Source: Hemileia vastatrix (lineage: Eukaryota > Basidiomycota > Pucciniomycetes > Pucciniales > Zaghouaniaceae). Taken from it: a DNA stretch of 64,000 nt. This document shows, in pieces, positions 63,907 through 64,000 of the stretch. The notes beneath the pieces were generated by a model, which was not told the DNA's origin, searched no databases, and worked only from the letters and a program-made list of their open reading frames with translations. The translations under genes and the position numbers were made by a program. The stretch covers positions 42,819,297 through 42,883,296 of the forward strand of contig JASXTE010000004.1 of the NCBI GenBank assembly GCA_030280995.1, read 5' to 3'. Within the stretch, counting starts at the first letter, position 1, and each line of letters begins with the position of its first letter.

Positions 63907-64000
63907 TTTGTTCTTCCTGGAATACGCGCGCTGATTGGTCTAAAATTATGCTACCTGAGAGGCACGTACCACAGCATTCTTTTTGGGTGTCCCTTTTTGC

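Noticed and set aside
1..64000. tRNA, rRNA or other classic RNA genes
   Set aside because: I found no stretch with a convincing tRNA box pair or rRNA core; the primer-binding sites only imply a tRNA elsewhere.

Overview
The window reads as an AT-rich, transposon-saturated eukaryotic region, most likely from a basidiomycete and probably a rust fungus (Pucciniales). The reasons are short GT-AG introns of about 58-75 nt, chromodomain Ty3/gypsy elements, Ty1/copia debris and PIF/Harbinger DDE transposases, with no bacterial gene organisation. The taxon is an inference from TE types and composition. I found no rRNA, tRNA or CRISPR. Only one stretch (about 20.06-21.76 kb, minus strand) looks like an ordinary host gene.

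Layout. 1-8393: Ty3/gypsy element (Ty3-A, minus) with one complete LTR and the end of the other; it sits inside the oxygenase gene of Harbinger copy Harb-A (right part, 8394-11131), which itself sits in an older LTR (11132-11426). 11427-20050: decayed unique-looking DNA with a 172-bp tandem repeat, a broken gene on the minus strand and an inverted pair of ~200-bp palindrome-bearing repeats. 20059-21756: candidate host gene with an apparent signal peptide. 22068-22640: left arm of a long inverted-repeat element whose right arm is split by later insertions (28763-28999 and 38156-38410). Harb-B (22800-28762) lies in that right arm and keeps intact transposase and DNA-binding genes. Ty3-B (29000-38155, plus) has both LTRs. 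38467-49778: a Ty1/copia remnant (minus) whose LTR holds a gypsy solo LTR, which holds Harb-C (39388-46707); a further solo LTR (48549-49639) splits the copia reverse transcriptase. 49779-50635: a Ty3-A-like LTR, broken by Harb-D (50636-57034). 57045-57560: palindromic tandem repeat. 59039-61370: a broken multi-exon gene with a solo LTR in its first intron. 60923-63906: a 1492-bp tandem duplication.

How the parts work together. The Harbinger copies share one plan: terminal inverted repeat, subterminal palindrome, transposase (+), a large pyrimidine/purine fold-back, a gene resembling TET/JBP 2OG-Fe(II) dioxygenases (+), tandem AATAAA hairpins, and a convergent SANT/MADF-like plus coiled-coil DNA-binding gene (-). 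Transposase plus SANT-like protein is the known two-component Harbinger machinery; the dioxygenase cargo is the most interesting part. Harb-B lacks the dioxygenase but is intact for the other two genes, so it could supply transposition functions to its broken relatives. Several stop codons are CGA-to-TGA changes with CGA kept in a sister copy, as expected if CpGs here are methylated and deaminate, the base modification TET-type enzymes act on.

The two Ty3 elements each encode gag-pol in one frame, now interrupted by stops, and share a +1 overlapping frame in the leader that ends exactly at a conserved 58-nt intron-like segment.
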